64,000 bases of DNA from Lentisphaerota bacterium. Its GTDB lineage: Bacteria; Verrucomicrobiota; Lentisphaeria; Victivallales; Victivallaceae. A program made the translations under genes and the position numbers. Under the pieces are notes generated by a model. That model made no database searches. It saw nothing but the letters and a program-made list of their open reading frames with translations, and was not told where the DNA came from. Shown here in pieces: positions 34,916 through 43,800 of the stretch. Where the stretch lies: the NCBI GenBank assembly GCA_015061745.1, contig SUWB01000008.1:1-64000 (forward strand), given 5' to 3'. Position 1 is the stretch's first letter. Each line of letters begins with the position of its first letter.

Positions 34916-34960
34916 AAACGCCGTTCCGTATTGCAGCAGGGATGGCGTTTTTCTTTTCTC
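34916..34960 (+). terminator. Terminator before sigma factor gene
   Basis: AAACGCC (34916-34922) pairs with GGCGTTT (34944-34950), followed by TTCTTTTCTCC. A second hairpin, TGCGGAA...TTCCGCA with extra paired bases (34852-34882), precedes it. Together they end the transcript of the membrane protein gene. Confidence 0.6.
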
Positions 34961-34979
34961 CTGAGTTCAGAGGTCTGAT

Positions 34980-36317
34980 ATGGGTTCAGAAGATACTAAA
35001 AAAAGTTCATCATCTCCCCGGAAACGTTCAGAGGGGAGTGAATTTGCATCTTCTTTGCACTCCTATCTCAACAATGTAGGCAGGATTTGCGGCAATGATC
35101 AAACAGGACAAAGTGATCTGACCGCATCCATTGATGCAACTCAGAAGGAAATCGAATCCGAACTTGTCCGTTTCGGCTTTACAGCGTTGGAGTTTTGCCG
35201 TATACTGGATGACTGCTGCTCCGCCGGAAGTTCTCCGGAAGATTATTTTCTGAGCTCATCTCTGAGGCAGGGTGCGGAGGTTCTGCCCCAGGATATGATG
35301 GAAAAACTCAAGAATTGGAAAGAGGAGATCCACACTGCTCACCAGGCCCTTGAAAAACGTTTCTCCGCCGGGAAGGACTCCCAAAAAGAACGTACCCATC
35401 TGGCAGAAATCCTTTTGCTTTACCGCCCCAATGGAGTCCTTGTTGATGAACTTTGTCAGACTGCTGTCGGTTATTCAAAACTTGATTCCGGCAATACCGG
35501 ACTCGCCGAAACCCGCTTTCTTATGACAAACACAGAGCTTGAGGATTCTGTTTCCCGCCTGAACCAGCTGTGTAAAAAACTTGAACGGCTCCATACCCGT
35601 ATGGCGGAAACAAATTTGCGCCTCGTCATCAGTATCGCCAATAAATACCGGGAATGCAATGTCCCGCTCAACGACATTATTCAAGAGGGAAATCTGGGGC
35701 TGATGGTGGCGGTGCAGCGTTTTGATTTCAATCTTGGCAATCGTTTTTCCACCTATGCCGGGTGGTGGATCAAGCATTATATTCTGCGTGCAGTGGCCGA
35801 ACAATCCCGGGTGGTCCGGCTGCCGCTGCGCATTATTCAGTCGATTCAAAATATGAACCGGGCTGAACAGCGTTTTATTCAGAATGAAGGCAGAGAGCCG
35901 GATAACGCCGAACTCGCAGCCGTTCTTGAAATGCCGGTGGCACGGGTCAGTGCTATGCGAAAAATGGCTTCTCAAAGTATTTCGCTGCAGGCTTCTATCA
36001 ATGCCGACGACAGCGGTCAGACTTTTGAAGATCTTATTGCCGGTGACGAAAATAATGAACCCTGGCGGAACTATGCCAGAAGACTTCTTTACGAAAAACT
36101 TTATGAAATGTTGAACAATCTGCCGGAACGTGAGCGACAGATCATCGTCTACCGCTTCGGACTTTGCGGAGAAAAAGCTTTGCAGCTGTGCGAGATCAGT
36201 GCCCGTTTGAATCTTTCACGGGAACGGGTCAGACAGTTGGAAAATAAGGTTATGACTCAATTGCGTTCCAAAGAGTACCTGAAATTCATTGACGGTCTCT
36301 CTCATATAGAAGACTAA
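34980..36317 (+). CDS. RNA polymerase sigma-70 factor (group 1/2 type)
   Basis: 445-residue sigma factor. An N-terminal region 1.2-like segment (SSLHSYLNNVGRIC) and a short non-conserved insert precede region 2 (about 210-285): NLRLVISIANKYRECNVPLNDIIQEGNLGLM, then RFSTYAGWWIKHYILRAVAEQSRVVRLPLRI covering -10 recognition and melting. Region 3 is at about 290-345. Region 4 (about 378-435) has LPERERQIIVYRFGLCGE and the -35 helix LSRERVRQLENKVMTQLR. The full region 2-4 set excludes an ECF factor. It differs from housekeeping RpoD at several region 2.4 positions (GWWIKHYILRAVAEQS), so it may be an alternative group 2 sigma. The ATG follows AGAGG. Confidence 0.9.
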   Translation: MGSEDTKKSSSSPRKRSEGSEFASSLHSYLNNVGRICGNDQTGQSDLTASIDATQKEIESELVRFGFTALEFCRILDDCCSAGSSPEDYFLSSSLRQGAEVLPQDMMEKLKNWKEEIHTAHQALEKRFSAGKDSQKERTHLAEILLLYRPNGVLVDELCQTAVGYSKLDSGNTGLAETRFLMTNTELEDSVSRLNQLCKKLERLHTRMAETNLRLVISIANKYRECNVPLNDIIQEGNLGLMVAVQRFDFNLGNRFSTYAGWWIKHYILRAVAEQSRVVRLPLRIIQSIQNMNRAEQRFIQNEGREPDNAELAAVLEMPVARVSAMRKMASQSISLQASINADDSGQTFEDLIAGDENNEPWRNYARRLLYEKLYEMLNNLPERERQIIVYRFGLCGEKALQLCEISARLNLSRERVRQLENKVMTQLRSKEYLKFIDGLSHIED

Positions 36318-36332
36318 CGGAGACAACAACTT

Positions 36333-37565
36333 ATGAAAACATTGCCCATCTGTTTGCTGATTTCTCTGGCACTTGTTTCCTTTGCCGCAGAAAAAAAGAA
36401 TCCTCCCGGAAAGGACAAGGCAAAAGCTCAAGATACAAAACCTGCCGCCGCAGCATCTGCCAAACCTGCCGCCGCAGCGTCTGCCAAACCTGCCGCCGCA
36501 GCGTCTGCCAAACCTGCTGTTCCTGTCAAGCCTGTCGTGCCTGAAAAAAAGATGCCCTACGAATTGTGGATGACCGCCCATTCTCAGGCTCTCGAGGCAG
36601 CAAAACAGAAAAAATATGATGAAGCTCTCAAGCTTTTTGATGAAGCTGCCAAAGTTGCAAACCGGGGTGTTTTCAAAAATAATTCACTTTATGCCAAAGT
36701 TGAGCTTTTGAGTGAACTCGGGAAATATGATGAGGCTTTGCAGCAGCTTAAGGCTCCGGTCAGCTCCCGGGATCAGAAAACCGCCTATCATCAGGCCCGA
36801 TGCGAGTTTTTAGCCGGTACGATTCTGATGAAAAAAGGTGATCTTGAGGCCGCTGAAAAAGAATTTCAAAAGGCGGCGGCTTTTGAAGTGAACAACTGGA
36901 TTTCTGCTGATGCGGAAATCAATCTGGGAAAAATCGCTTTTCTCCGTAAAGATCTCAATGGGGCAATGGCCCGTTTCAAAAAACTTTTCAACGATGAAAC
37001 ACGGCTGCCCGGGATCCGGGCAAAGGCTGTAATGGCTGCGGCTGAAGTGCTCAGACAGGAAAAACATCTTTTTGACGCTTATGCTTCACTTGAATCATTG
37101 GATTCAATTGAACAGCTGCCGGCATCCAGTGCTGTTGCAGGGGCCTTTTTGCGCAGTGAACTGCTTATTGAGATGAAAGATCTCAACAACGCAAAAAAAC
37201 AGTTGGAAAAAGCCCTTTCCATTCCGGGGAAACCCGCATTTCAGCTTGCGGGGATCTATTCACGCATAGCAAAAATCCTCTTTATTCAGAAACGTTACCG
37301 TGAAGCTCAAAGTATGATCCGCAGGGCCAGAGGTATCAGGGGCCACGCAGAGGGATATGACAGGGAACTGCATAAAACGATCGACCAGGCCGTTGCCAAA
37401 GAAAACCGGGAACGGGCCATTCGTGAACGTAAAGCCCGGCAGGAAAGAGAACGCAAAGCACGTCTCGACCGCCAGCGCAGAGCGGAAAAGGAACGCAAAG
37501 CCAAACAGGCACGCCAGAAACTTAAACAACAAAAAAATGCTCCCGGAGCGGCAGGAAATAAATAA
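36333..37565 (+). CDS. Secreted TPR-repeat protein
   Basis: 410 residues with a signal peptide (MKTLPICLLISLALVSFA). A low-complexity linker follows: three PAAAASAK units (encoded by exact 24-base repeats with one base change) and Pro/Val/Lys-rich sequence. Tetratricopeptide-type helices start at about residue 75 (AAKQKKYDEALKLFDEAAK, ELGKYDEALQQL, KGDLEAAEKEFQKAA) and run to about 345. The C-terminal 65 residues are an extremely charged Arg/Lys/Glu helix (ENRERAIRERKARQ). It is probably an envelope scaffold. It overlaps nadE by one base (TAATG) and follows the sigma factor by 15 bases. Confidence 0.8.
   Translation: MKTLPICLLISLALVSFAAEKKNPPGKDKAKAQDTKPAAAASAKPAAAASAKPAAAASAKPAVPVKPVVPEKKMPYELWMTAHSQALEAAKQKKYDEALKLFDEAAKVANRGVFKNNSLYAKVELLSELGKYDEALQQLKAPVSSRDQKTAYHQARCEFLAGTILMKKGDLEAAEKEFQKAAAFEVNNWISADAEINLGKIAFLRKDLNGAMARFKKLFNDETRLPGIRAKAVMAAAEVLRQEKHLFDAYASLESLDSIEQLPASSAVAGAFLRSELLIEMKDLNNAKKQLEKALSIPGKPAFQLAGIYSRIAKILFIQKRYREAQSMIRRARGIRGHAEGYDRELHKTIDQAVAKENRERAIRERKARQERERKARLDRQRRAEKERKAKQARQKLKQQKNAPGAAGNK
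36441..36512 (+). repeat. Three tandem 24-base repeats (PAAAASAK)
   Basis: Three consecutive copies; copies two and three are identical and copy one differs by one base. They encode an Ala/Pro/Lys linker after the signal peptide. Confidence 0.85.
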
Positions 37566-39415
37566 TGAACCCTATTCACTTTTCTTATCGGATCGCCGCT
37601 GCGGTCCCCCAACTCAAACCGGGTGATTGCCCGGCCAATACAAATGAGATCATCAACTGCTGTCAAAAGGCTGCCGACCGGGGAGCGGCCCTGCTCCTGA
37701 CGCCGGAGCTTTCTATTACGGGAGCCGGATGCGGAGACCTTTTTAATTCAGCCGGATTCAGATCTGGCACTCTGGCAGCGGTGGAAAAACTAAAAGAGTT
37801 CACCCGGACTCTTAAAATGGGCGTTATTGCCGGATTCCCCCTGTGGCACAGAGGAAAAATTTTTAATTCGGCAGCACTTTTTTACAAGGGCCGTATTGCA
37901 GGGATCTGCTGCAAAAGTTCCGTTGCCAACGACCTTTTTACTTCAGGACAGAAACTTGATACAGAGACGATCTTCCTTTCCGGTGATGAAGTCCCCGTGT
38001 CAGATAAGCTGATCTTTGAAAGCGGAGAATTGCGTTTCTCTGTTGTCATCGGCGAAGATATGCTTCTTCCGGGGAACTTCACTCCGGCTCTTGCCGCTGC
38101 CGGAGCGCAGATCATTTTCAATCCTTCTGCCGCAGCAGAGCTGACTCTGGTTTCCCGGGAACGGATGGATTTCCTCAAACATACCAGCGGGGCACTTACT
38201 GCAGCTGTGGTTACGGCCAATGCCGGTATCGGAGAACCGGGGAGCGATTTTATCTGCGGCGGCAGAAGTGCTGTTTTCAACAACGGAAGAATTGATGCAC
38301 AGTGCGCTCCTCTTTCATTTGAAAGTACCCTTGTTTTTGCAGATATATTTCCGCAACGCCTTGAATACCGGCGGCTGCGGAAAAAGGAAAACAATCCCTT
38401 TATCAGGGAAGAAAAATGTTCTTTTATCACTTTGCCTGCCCTGCCCTTTTCTCCTGATCTTGAGGAGTTTCATCTGGATTCCAATCCCTTTGTCCCTGCC
38501 GACCGGGAGGAACTTCTCACCCGCTGCCGGGAGGTACTGGCGATCCAGAGTGCCGCTCTGGCACGCCGGATGCAATGTACCCGGTCAAAGAAAATGGTGA
38601 TCGGCCTTTCCGGCGGTCTGGATTCCACCTGGGCCTTTCTGGTTTGTATTGAGTGCTGCAAAAAGCTCGGTCTTCCCTTTGATACCATTTGTGCTGTGAC
38701 GATGCCCGGATTCGGCACTTCAGACAGGACACGCAGCAATGCTGAAAAAATGGCTGAACTTTTTGGAGCCGAATTGCGTATCATTCCCATTGCTGATGCT
38801 GTCAAAGGACACTTCAAAGATATCGGCCACGATCCGGAAGTCAAAGATGTGACCTATGAAAACAGTCAGGCCCGGGAACGGACTCAGATCCTTATGGATC
38901 TCGCCAATGAACTTTCAGGAATTGTCATCGGAACAGGCGATCTTTCTGAAATTGCCCTCGGCTGGTGTACCTATAACGGCGATCAGATGTCGATGTACGG
39001 TGTCAATGGTTCCATTCCCAAAACTCTGATGCGTCATCTGGTCACATTTTATGCTGAGTTTGTGGCACTGGACGCCCAAGGTGCTTTGCTGAAAGACGTA
39101 GTGGATACTCCTGTTTCTCCGGAGCTGCTCCCGGGAGCCCAGCATACGGAAGAACTGGTGGGCAGCTATGATCTGCACGATTTCTTTATCTGGCATACTG
39201 TGCAGTACGGTGCTGACAGTGCGTTTCTGCAAAAGGCTGCGGAAAAGGTGTTCAAAGGAGTTTTTGCGGCTCAGGAAATAGCTTCAGCCCTCAAGGTTTT
39301 CAATACCAGGTTCCGCCGTCAGCAGTTCAAGCGCAATCCGATGCCCGACGGTGCCAAAGCGGGGACTCTTTCCCTGTCGCCCCGGGGGGATTGGAATATC
39401 CCGTCAGATTGTTGA
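37565..39415 (+). CDS. nadE: NAD+ synthetase, two-domain form with altered glutaminase site
   Basis: 616 residues. The N-terminal nitrilase-fold glutaminase domain (1 to about 290) should release ammonia from glutamine. The C-terminal synthetase domain (about 320-616) amidates deamido-NAD. The synthetase part is intact: MVIGLSGGLDSTWAF (PP-loop), GTGDLSEIALGWCTYNGDQMSMYGVN, and the terminal LSPRGDWNIPSD. In the glutaminase domain Glu48 (LLTPELS) and Lys117 (CCKSSV) are present, but the nucleophile cysteine of the usual ICED motif is Gly163 (VVIGEDMLLPG). Ammonia-dependent activity is therefore predicted. Its start overlaps the TPR gene stop. Confidence 0.93.
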   Translation: MNPIHFSYRIAAAVPQLKPGDCPANTNEIINCCQKAADRGAALLLTPELSITGAGCGDLFNSAGFRSGTLAAVEKLKEFTRTLKMGVIAGFPLWHRGKIFNSAALFYKGRIAGICCKSSVANDLFTSGQKLDTETIFLSGDEVPVSDKLIFESGELRFSVVIGEDMLLPGNFTPALAAAGAQIIFNPSAAAELTLVSRERMDFLKHTSGALTAAVVTANAGIGEPGSDFICGGRSAVFNNGRIDAQCAPLSFESTLVFADIFPQRLEYRRLRKKENNPFIREEKCSFITLPALPFSPDLEEFHLDSNPFVPADREELLTRCREVLAIQSAALARRMQCTRSKKMVIGLSGGLDSTWAFLVCIECCKKLGLPFDTICAVTMPGFGTSDRTRSNAEKMAELFGAELRIIPIADAVKGHFKDIGHDPEVKDVTYENSQARERTQILMDLANELSGIVIGTGDLSEIALGWCTYNGDQMSMYGVNGSIPKTLMRHLVTFYAEFVALDAQGALLKDVVDTPVSPELLPGAQHTEELVGSYDLHDFFIWHTVQYGADSAFLQKAAEKVFKGVFAAQEIASALKVFNTRFRRQQFKRNPMPDGAKAGTLSLSPRGDWNIPSDC

Positions 39416-39466
39416 GCTTTATTTTGTTTCGGATTGAAGAGAGAGTATTAATCGACAGGAGAAAAT

Positions 39467-40804
39467 ATGAAATTGAAATGTTTGTTTTTACGCTTTGTTC
39501 AAAAAAAATCTTCCTTTTCTCTCAGATATGTGAAACAAAGCAGCTTTACGCAGATCGGACTGCCGGTTGCTGCTGAACGACAGGATAGTCTTTTAAAAAC
39601 AAAAAACGACACATCCTTACGCCCGTCGGGGCGTACTTCACGTTTGCCGGAGGCAAACACTTCACATCTTCACATCTTCACTCAATCAGCGTTCACGCTG
39701 ATTGAACTATTGGTGACTACTGCACAACAGAACTGTTCTTTGAAAAATAAAAGCAACACATCCTTACGCCCGTCAGGGCGCACTTCACGTTTGCCGCAGG
39801 CAAACTCTTCACACCTTCACATCTTCACTCAATCAGCGTTCACGCTGATTGAACTTCTTGTGAGTACTACTTGTCAAACAGGTGTTTTGCCGTTGTATCT
39901 CTTCAAAAAAACAATCAGAAAAATGCCTTATAATGCTTGCAAAGCAAGTGCTTCATACACTGAAAGTGCGCTTCATATTTGCCGAAGGCAAATGCTTCAT
40001 ACGGTGAAACCGTGCTTCACTCAATCAGCGTTCACGCTGATTGAACTATTGGTTGTTATTGCCATCATCGCCATTCTCGCCGCTATGCTTCTGCCAGCCT
40101 TGCAGCAGGCAAAACAGCGTGCCAACGGAGCAAAATGTCTCTCCAACTTCAGTCAGCTTTCAAAAGCGGCTCAGTTTTACACTGCAGACAACAACGGTTA
40201 TCCGGTACTCTACCGCAATGTACAATCAGTGCCCGCCGGATCCAGCGGTCACAAAACCTGGTACTCAGGCAAAATTGACGGCGGTATGCTGACCTCCTAT
40301 CTGGCTATGGAGTCCAACGCTCCCGTCGGCGGTGCGATCGTCAGAGCTCCTGCAGTGACCCGGCATCCGCTGCTTTGTCCCTCTGTGCCTCCTCCGCCTA
40401 TGACGCCTGCGACCAAGGATTACTACGGTGTTGGTATTCTTTCCAAGCTGGCAGTCAATGAAGTATTGGCCGGAAATACGGGGAAACTCTCTATGGTTCC
40501 CCGGCCGTCGCGGGGATGTTATTTTGCTGAAATGGCTTTCAAAGGCGGTCTCTCCTCGTGCTCTTACTCCGGTGCCAACTGGCCGGCCTTCCCCCACCGT
40601 AATCCTCTGGCGGGCAGTGACGGCTCCGGAACTTCTTCTCCGCTGACCAAGGGGCCGGGGGATTGTTCAGTGCTGTTTCTTGACGGACACGGAACATTTC
40701 TTTCCAGGGACAGGATGCCCGCATATCAAAAGACGGTCAATGTGGATACCACGACTTTCTGGCATCCCTGGCGTAAGAAACGTCCCTTCAACGATTCCTG
40801 GTAA
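39467..40804 (+). CDS. Pseudopilin-like protein with triplicated FTLIELLV signature (pilin 3)
   Basis: 445 residues, start at 39467 behind CAGGAG. The N-terminal 200 residues hold three copies of [11 protein letters not shown]. The first two are followed by polar sequence ([12 protein letters not shown] and [12 protein letters not shown]); only the third runs into [23 protein letters not shown] and a DUF1559-like domain ending in [12 protein letters not shown]. Copies one and two are each preceded by a nearly identical [12 protein letters not shown]...LHIFT segment, 147 bases apart. Copy three, 192 bases further on, is preceded by a different hairpin array. All are in frame. Which site is processed is unknown. 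It is followed after 40 bases by a large secreted glycosidase-like gene. Confidence 0.83.
   Translation: MKLKCLFLRFVQKKSSFSLRYVKQSSFTQIGLPVAAERQDSLLKTKNDTSLRPSGRTSRLPEANTSHLHIFTQSAFTLIELLVTTAQQNCSLKNKSNTSLRPSGRTSRLPQANSSHLHIFTQSAFTLIELLVSTTCQTGVLPLYLFKKTIRKMPYNACKASASYTESALHICRRQMLHTVKPCFTQSAFTLIELLVVIAIIAILAAMLLPALQQAKQRANGAKCLSNFSQLSKAAQFYTADNNGYPVLYRNVQSVPAGSSGHKTWYSGKIDGGMLTSYLAMESNAPVGGAIVRAPAVTRHPLLCPSVPPPPMTPATKDYYGVGILSKLAVNEVLAGNTGKLSMVPRPSRGCYFAEMAFKGGLSSCSYSGANWPAFPHRNPLAGSDGSGTSSPLTKGPGDCSVLFLDGHGTFLSRDRMPAYQKTVNVDTTTFWHPWRKKRPFNDSW
39609..39705 (+). repeat. Hairpin array, copy 1 (in pilin 3)
   Basis: Three perfect hairpins separated by CTTCAC spacers: ACGCCC-GTCG-GGGCGT (39619-39634), GTTTGCC-GGA-GGCAAAC (39642-39658), then ATCTTCAC twice, then TCAATCAGCG-TTCA-CGCTGATTGA (39682-39705). 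The last hairpin encodes the start of the FTLIE signature. Confidence 0.9.
39756..39852 (+). repeat. Hairpin array, copy 2 (in pilin 3)
   Basis: Direct repeat of copy 1 at an offset of exactly 147 bases with few changes: ACGCCC-GTCA-GGGCGC, GTTTGCC-GCA-GGCAAAC (39789-39805), CTTCAC spacers, and the same 10-bp terminal hairpin (39829-39852). The change in the second hairpin is confined to its loop (GGA to GCA). Confidence 0.9.
39936..40044 (+). repeat. Hairpin array, copy 3, different hairpins, same spacers
   Basis: CTTGC-AAA-GCAAG, spacer TGCTTCATA, CACT-GAA-AGTG, spacer CGCTTCAT, ATTTGCC-GAA-GGCAAAT (39977-39993), spacer GCTTCAT, ACGGT-GAA-ACCGT (40001-40013), spacer GCTTCAC, then the same terminal hairpin (40021-40044). 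Stems differ from copies 1 and 2, while the spacers and the last hairpin are conserved. Confidence 0.88.
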
Positions 40805-40844
40805 GTTGCACGGGATCTGAAAATTGAGGAGTTTGATAAAATTT

Positions 40845-43800
40845 ATGAAAAATTTGCTTTGTTTTTTAGTTTGTACATTCTTTTTCTGCAGTTGGGGAAA
40901 TGAATTTTCCCCGGGGGGGACTTCTTTTGATTTCAGCACTTTCGGGGGCAAAGCTGCTCCAGTGGCAGACAAGGGGAAAAGTATTCTCGGCAACGGCAGT
41001 TTTGAGGATGCAAATACCGATTTCACCGGCCGCAGAAAAATGGGGGTATGGCGGGGCGGATTGAATATTCACGGAAAAACCCCCAACGCAGAAGAGATCA
41101 AAAAGATTTGCAGCCGCACGATTTCCACTGAAAAGCCTGCTGACGGCAAAGCGGCAGTTTTTTTGGATACTCCTGCAAAAGTTGCGAAACTTGCCCCCAA
41201 ACTGGTTATTTCAAACCGGATCGTTCAGGAGGTGACCATTCCTGAAACCAGTGAGGAAACGGTGTGGGAACTTCGTTTCAAGATGAGAGGACAGCATCTG
41301 CCCTCCTATGGGACTTCCGCCCTGACGATTCTTTATGCACCGCTTAAAAAAGTTCCCGGCAAAAGCGGCCGTCTGAGCCCTGTCGGCGGTTATAAGAGCA
41401 AGATGTTTACTTTGCGCCCTGACTGGTACGACGGCACAGTGACCATCAAAGCTCCGGCCGGAACCGGTGGATTTTATATTTGTCCAGCCCTCTACGGTGC
41501 CGGACGTGCCTGGCTGGATGATTTCACTCTTGTCCGTTCCACCGGAGGAACAGCAGTTGACGTGCGGATATCTCCTCAGGGATTTATGGATAATTTGTAT
41601 GCAGTGGGCGAAAATCTCCCTGCTATGATGAATTTTGCCTTTGCTTCCGACAAGGCTCCCGTGAGAAAAGGTCTTCACCTTGAAGTCATCCTTCCTCCCG
41701 GTTTTCAGGCTCTGGGGACACGTGAATTTGTCCCCATACTGAGCAGGACACTCAATCCTGACGGAACGACCAGAGTTCTTATTGACCTCAGACTGCTGCC
41801 TCCCATTGCCTTTACCCGTAAATTTTTCAAGATGCACGCAGCGGTGCTGATCGTCAGGGCTCCCGGACTCAAGGCAGGCGCAAAACGCTATCCTTTGCGT
41901 TACCGTCTGATCCAGGGGAAGTGGGCCGGAAAACAGCATACAGCCGATCTTCAGATCATTCCTGCCGTTCACGGAAAACGGCCTGCGTCTTTCCGGACTG
42001 CCGCTATGGTCGGTATGGAGTTCCGTTTCAAAGGGGAGATGGCCGTGCGTGCCGCTGAATTTTACAAGGCCAGCGGTTTTTCAGCCATCCACGGAGCTCA
42101 GGAGGATTTCAGCCGCGAGCTCCGGAAAATCGGCATTGAACGTTACAGAGGGCACTATTACATCTGTAACGGGTTCCGCATCGGAAAAGGCGACAGACCG
42201 GAATCGGTCAAGTTCAGGCTTATTGACGGAAAGGCGTTTCCCCGGAAAATCTGTCCGGTCGAGGTTTACCGGGAAGGGACTTTCTTCAGGGAAAATGTGG
42301 TGAAGCTGATTGAGGATCTCATTGTTAAAGAAGATGTGGCGGAACACATTATGTCCAACTGGGAACCCTATTATCTCAACTCAAAAGGATGTTTCTGTGT
42401 CAGATGCCGGGATGAATTCATCAAATGGGCAAAAGGCAACCCTTCTGCTTCCGAAATCATCGCCGCATGGCCCCGTAACACCTTGCAGAAGCACGGGGAA
42501 AAATGGATGAAGTTCCGCAGCTGGCAGCATGGCCGTCTGATGGTCACTCTTGAAAAGGCTGTCAGTGAAGCGGGGCGGAAAAAGGGTAAGGAATCCCACT
42601 TCATCCCCGAAATTTCGTGGTCAAGTATGACACCCCAGATGAATTTCTGGGCTAAACAGTACAATGTGACCGATTATATCAGCGAACTGCCCTGGCTGGA
42701 GCCCTGGGGACCCTATAACTGCTGGTATTGGGATACTCCCTACAGCTACTATCCTGCTCCTCAGCTCAGTGCCTGGCTTGCGGCAGAACAGGTGAAAGGT
42801 TTTGCAAGATCCAAATCAAAACCGGGCCGGATGCCCAAATTGATTGCTTTCCCCCACGGACGTATGGGCGATACCACCATATCGCAGCCCGAGGGGATCG
42901 CTTTTGAAATGATCACCTACTTTATCCAGAAATGGCAGGGAGCTTTTCTTTTCACCTTCCCCGGCGGTTATGATTACCGTTACTGGGGTAAAGTTGCTGA
43001 AGCCAACACAGCTATCGCAGACAACGAAAAAATCGTGACTGAAGGAAGAGATGTGACTTCACAAGTAAAAATCATTCCCCGTACACCCTTCCCGGAAAAT
43101 CCTGATTTTGCCCCCCTGTGGGCTGAACCTTCACCCGGGGAAGGCAGATTGCCGGGACTTCACAAACTCAAGATCTATCAGTACCGTGCGTTCAAGCACA
43201 AGGGTGAATATCTGGCCGCTGTGGGGAACTTCTGGAAGAAGGGAGAACTCTTTTTTGATCTGCAGTTCAAGGGATTGGAAAAGGGAAATTGGCACGTAAC
43301 AGTTGGGAAATATGATCTTGGAACTTTCTCAAGTCAGGAACTTGCAAAAGGGATCCTGCTTCAGACCGGAGCTTTACGCTGGCAATTCATTCGCATTTCA
43401 TCCCGGAAAAAAGAGAATCTTACTCCTTTTACTCAGAAGCAGATGAACGGGCTTCTCAGAAAAAGAATCCCTGCAATCAGAAAAGCCGCTCAGGCCGAAG
43501 CCAGACTTCACGCTCAGCGTCAGGCGGCACAAAGCGTTGACCTCAAAGGAGTCAGAAGTGTCACTGTAAAGGATGTTTCAGCTGCTCCCGGCAAAGAGTC
43601 GATCCTGATCAAGACCCCTGTTTTTGAGGCGGTCGTGGATCTGAAACAGGGAGGGCGGATAACTGAACTCAAATCCCGGGGCGAACAGCTTTCTGTGAAA
43701 AACGGCAAAGGCTGGTTCGCCGTCCCCGGCATCTGGTATCCCAGAAAGTCCACCTTTATGCTCAACAGCGTGGTGGAAGTGCGGGAGCTGAAGGCTGCCG

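Noticed and set aside
34901..34978. Possible 25-residue peptide (MKLNLKRRSVLQQGWR...) before the sigma factor gene
   Set aside because: No ribosome site, and it overlaps a terminator hairpin with a T tract.
39923..40020. Internal start codons that would give pilin 3 a single signature
   Set aside because: The ATG codons before the third FTLIELLV lack a properly spaced ribosome site, while the ATG at 39467 has CAGGAG. Kept as an open possibility under the finding's refutation.
39609..40044. CRISPR-like array
   Set aside because: Repeats are hairpins with 7-8-base spacers inside a reading frame, spacers are constant rather than unique, and no cas genes are near.
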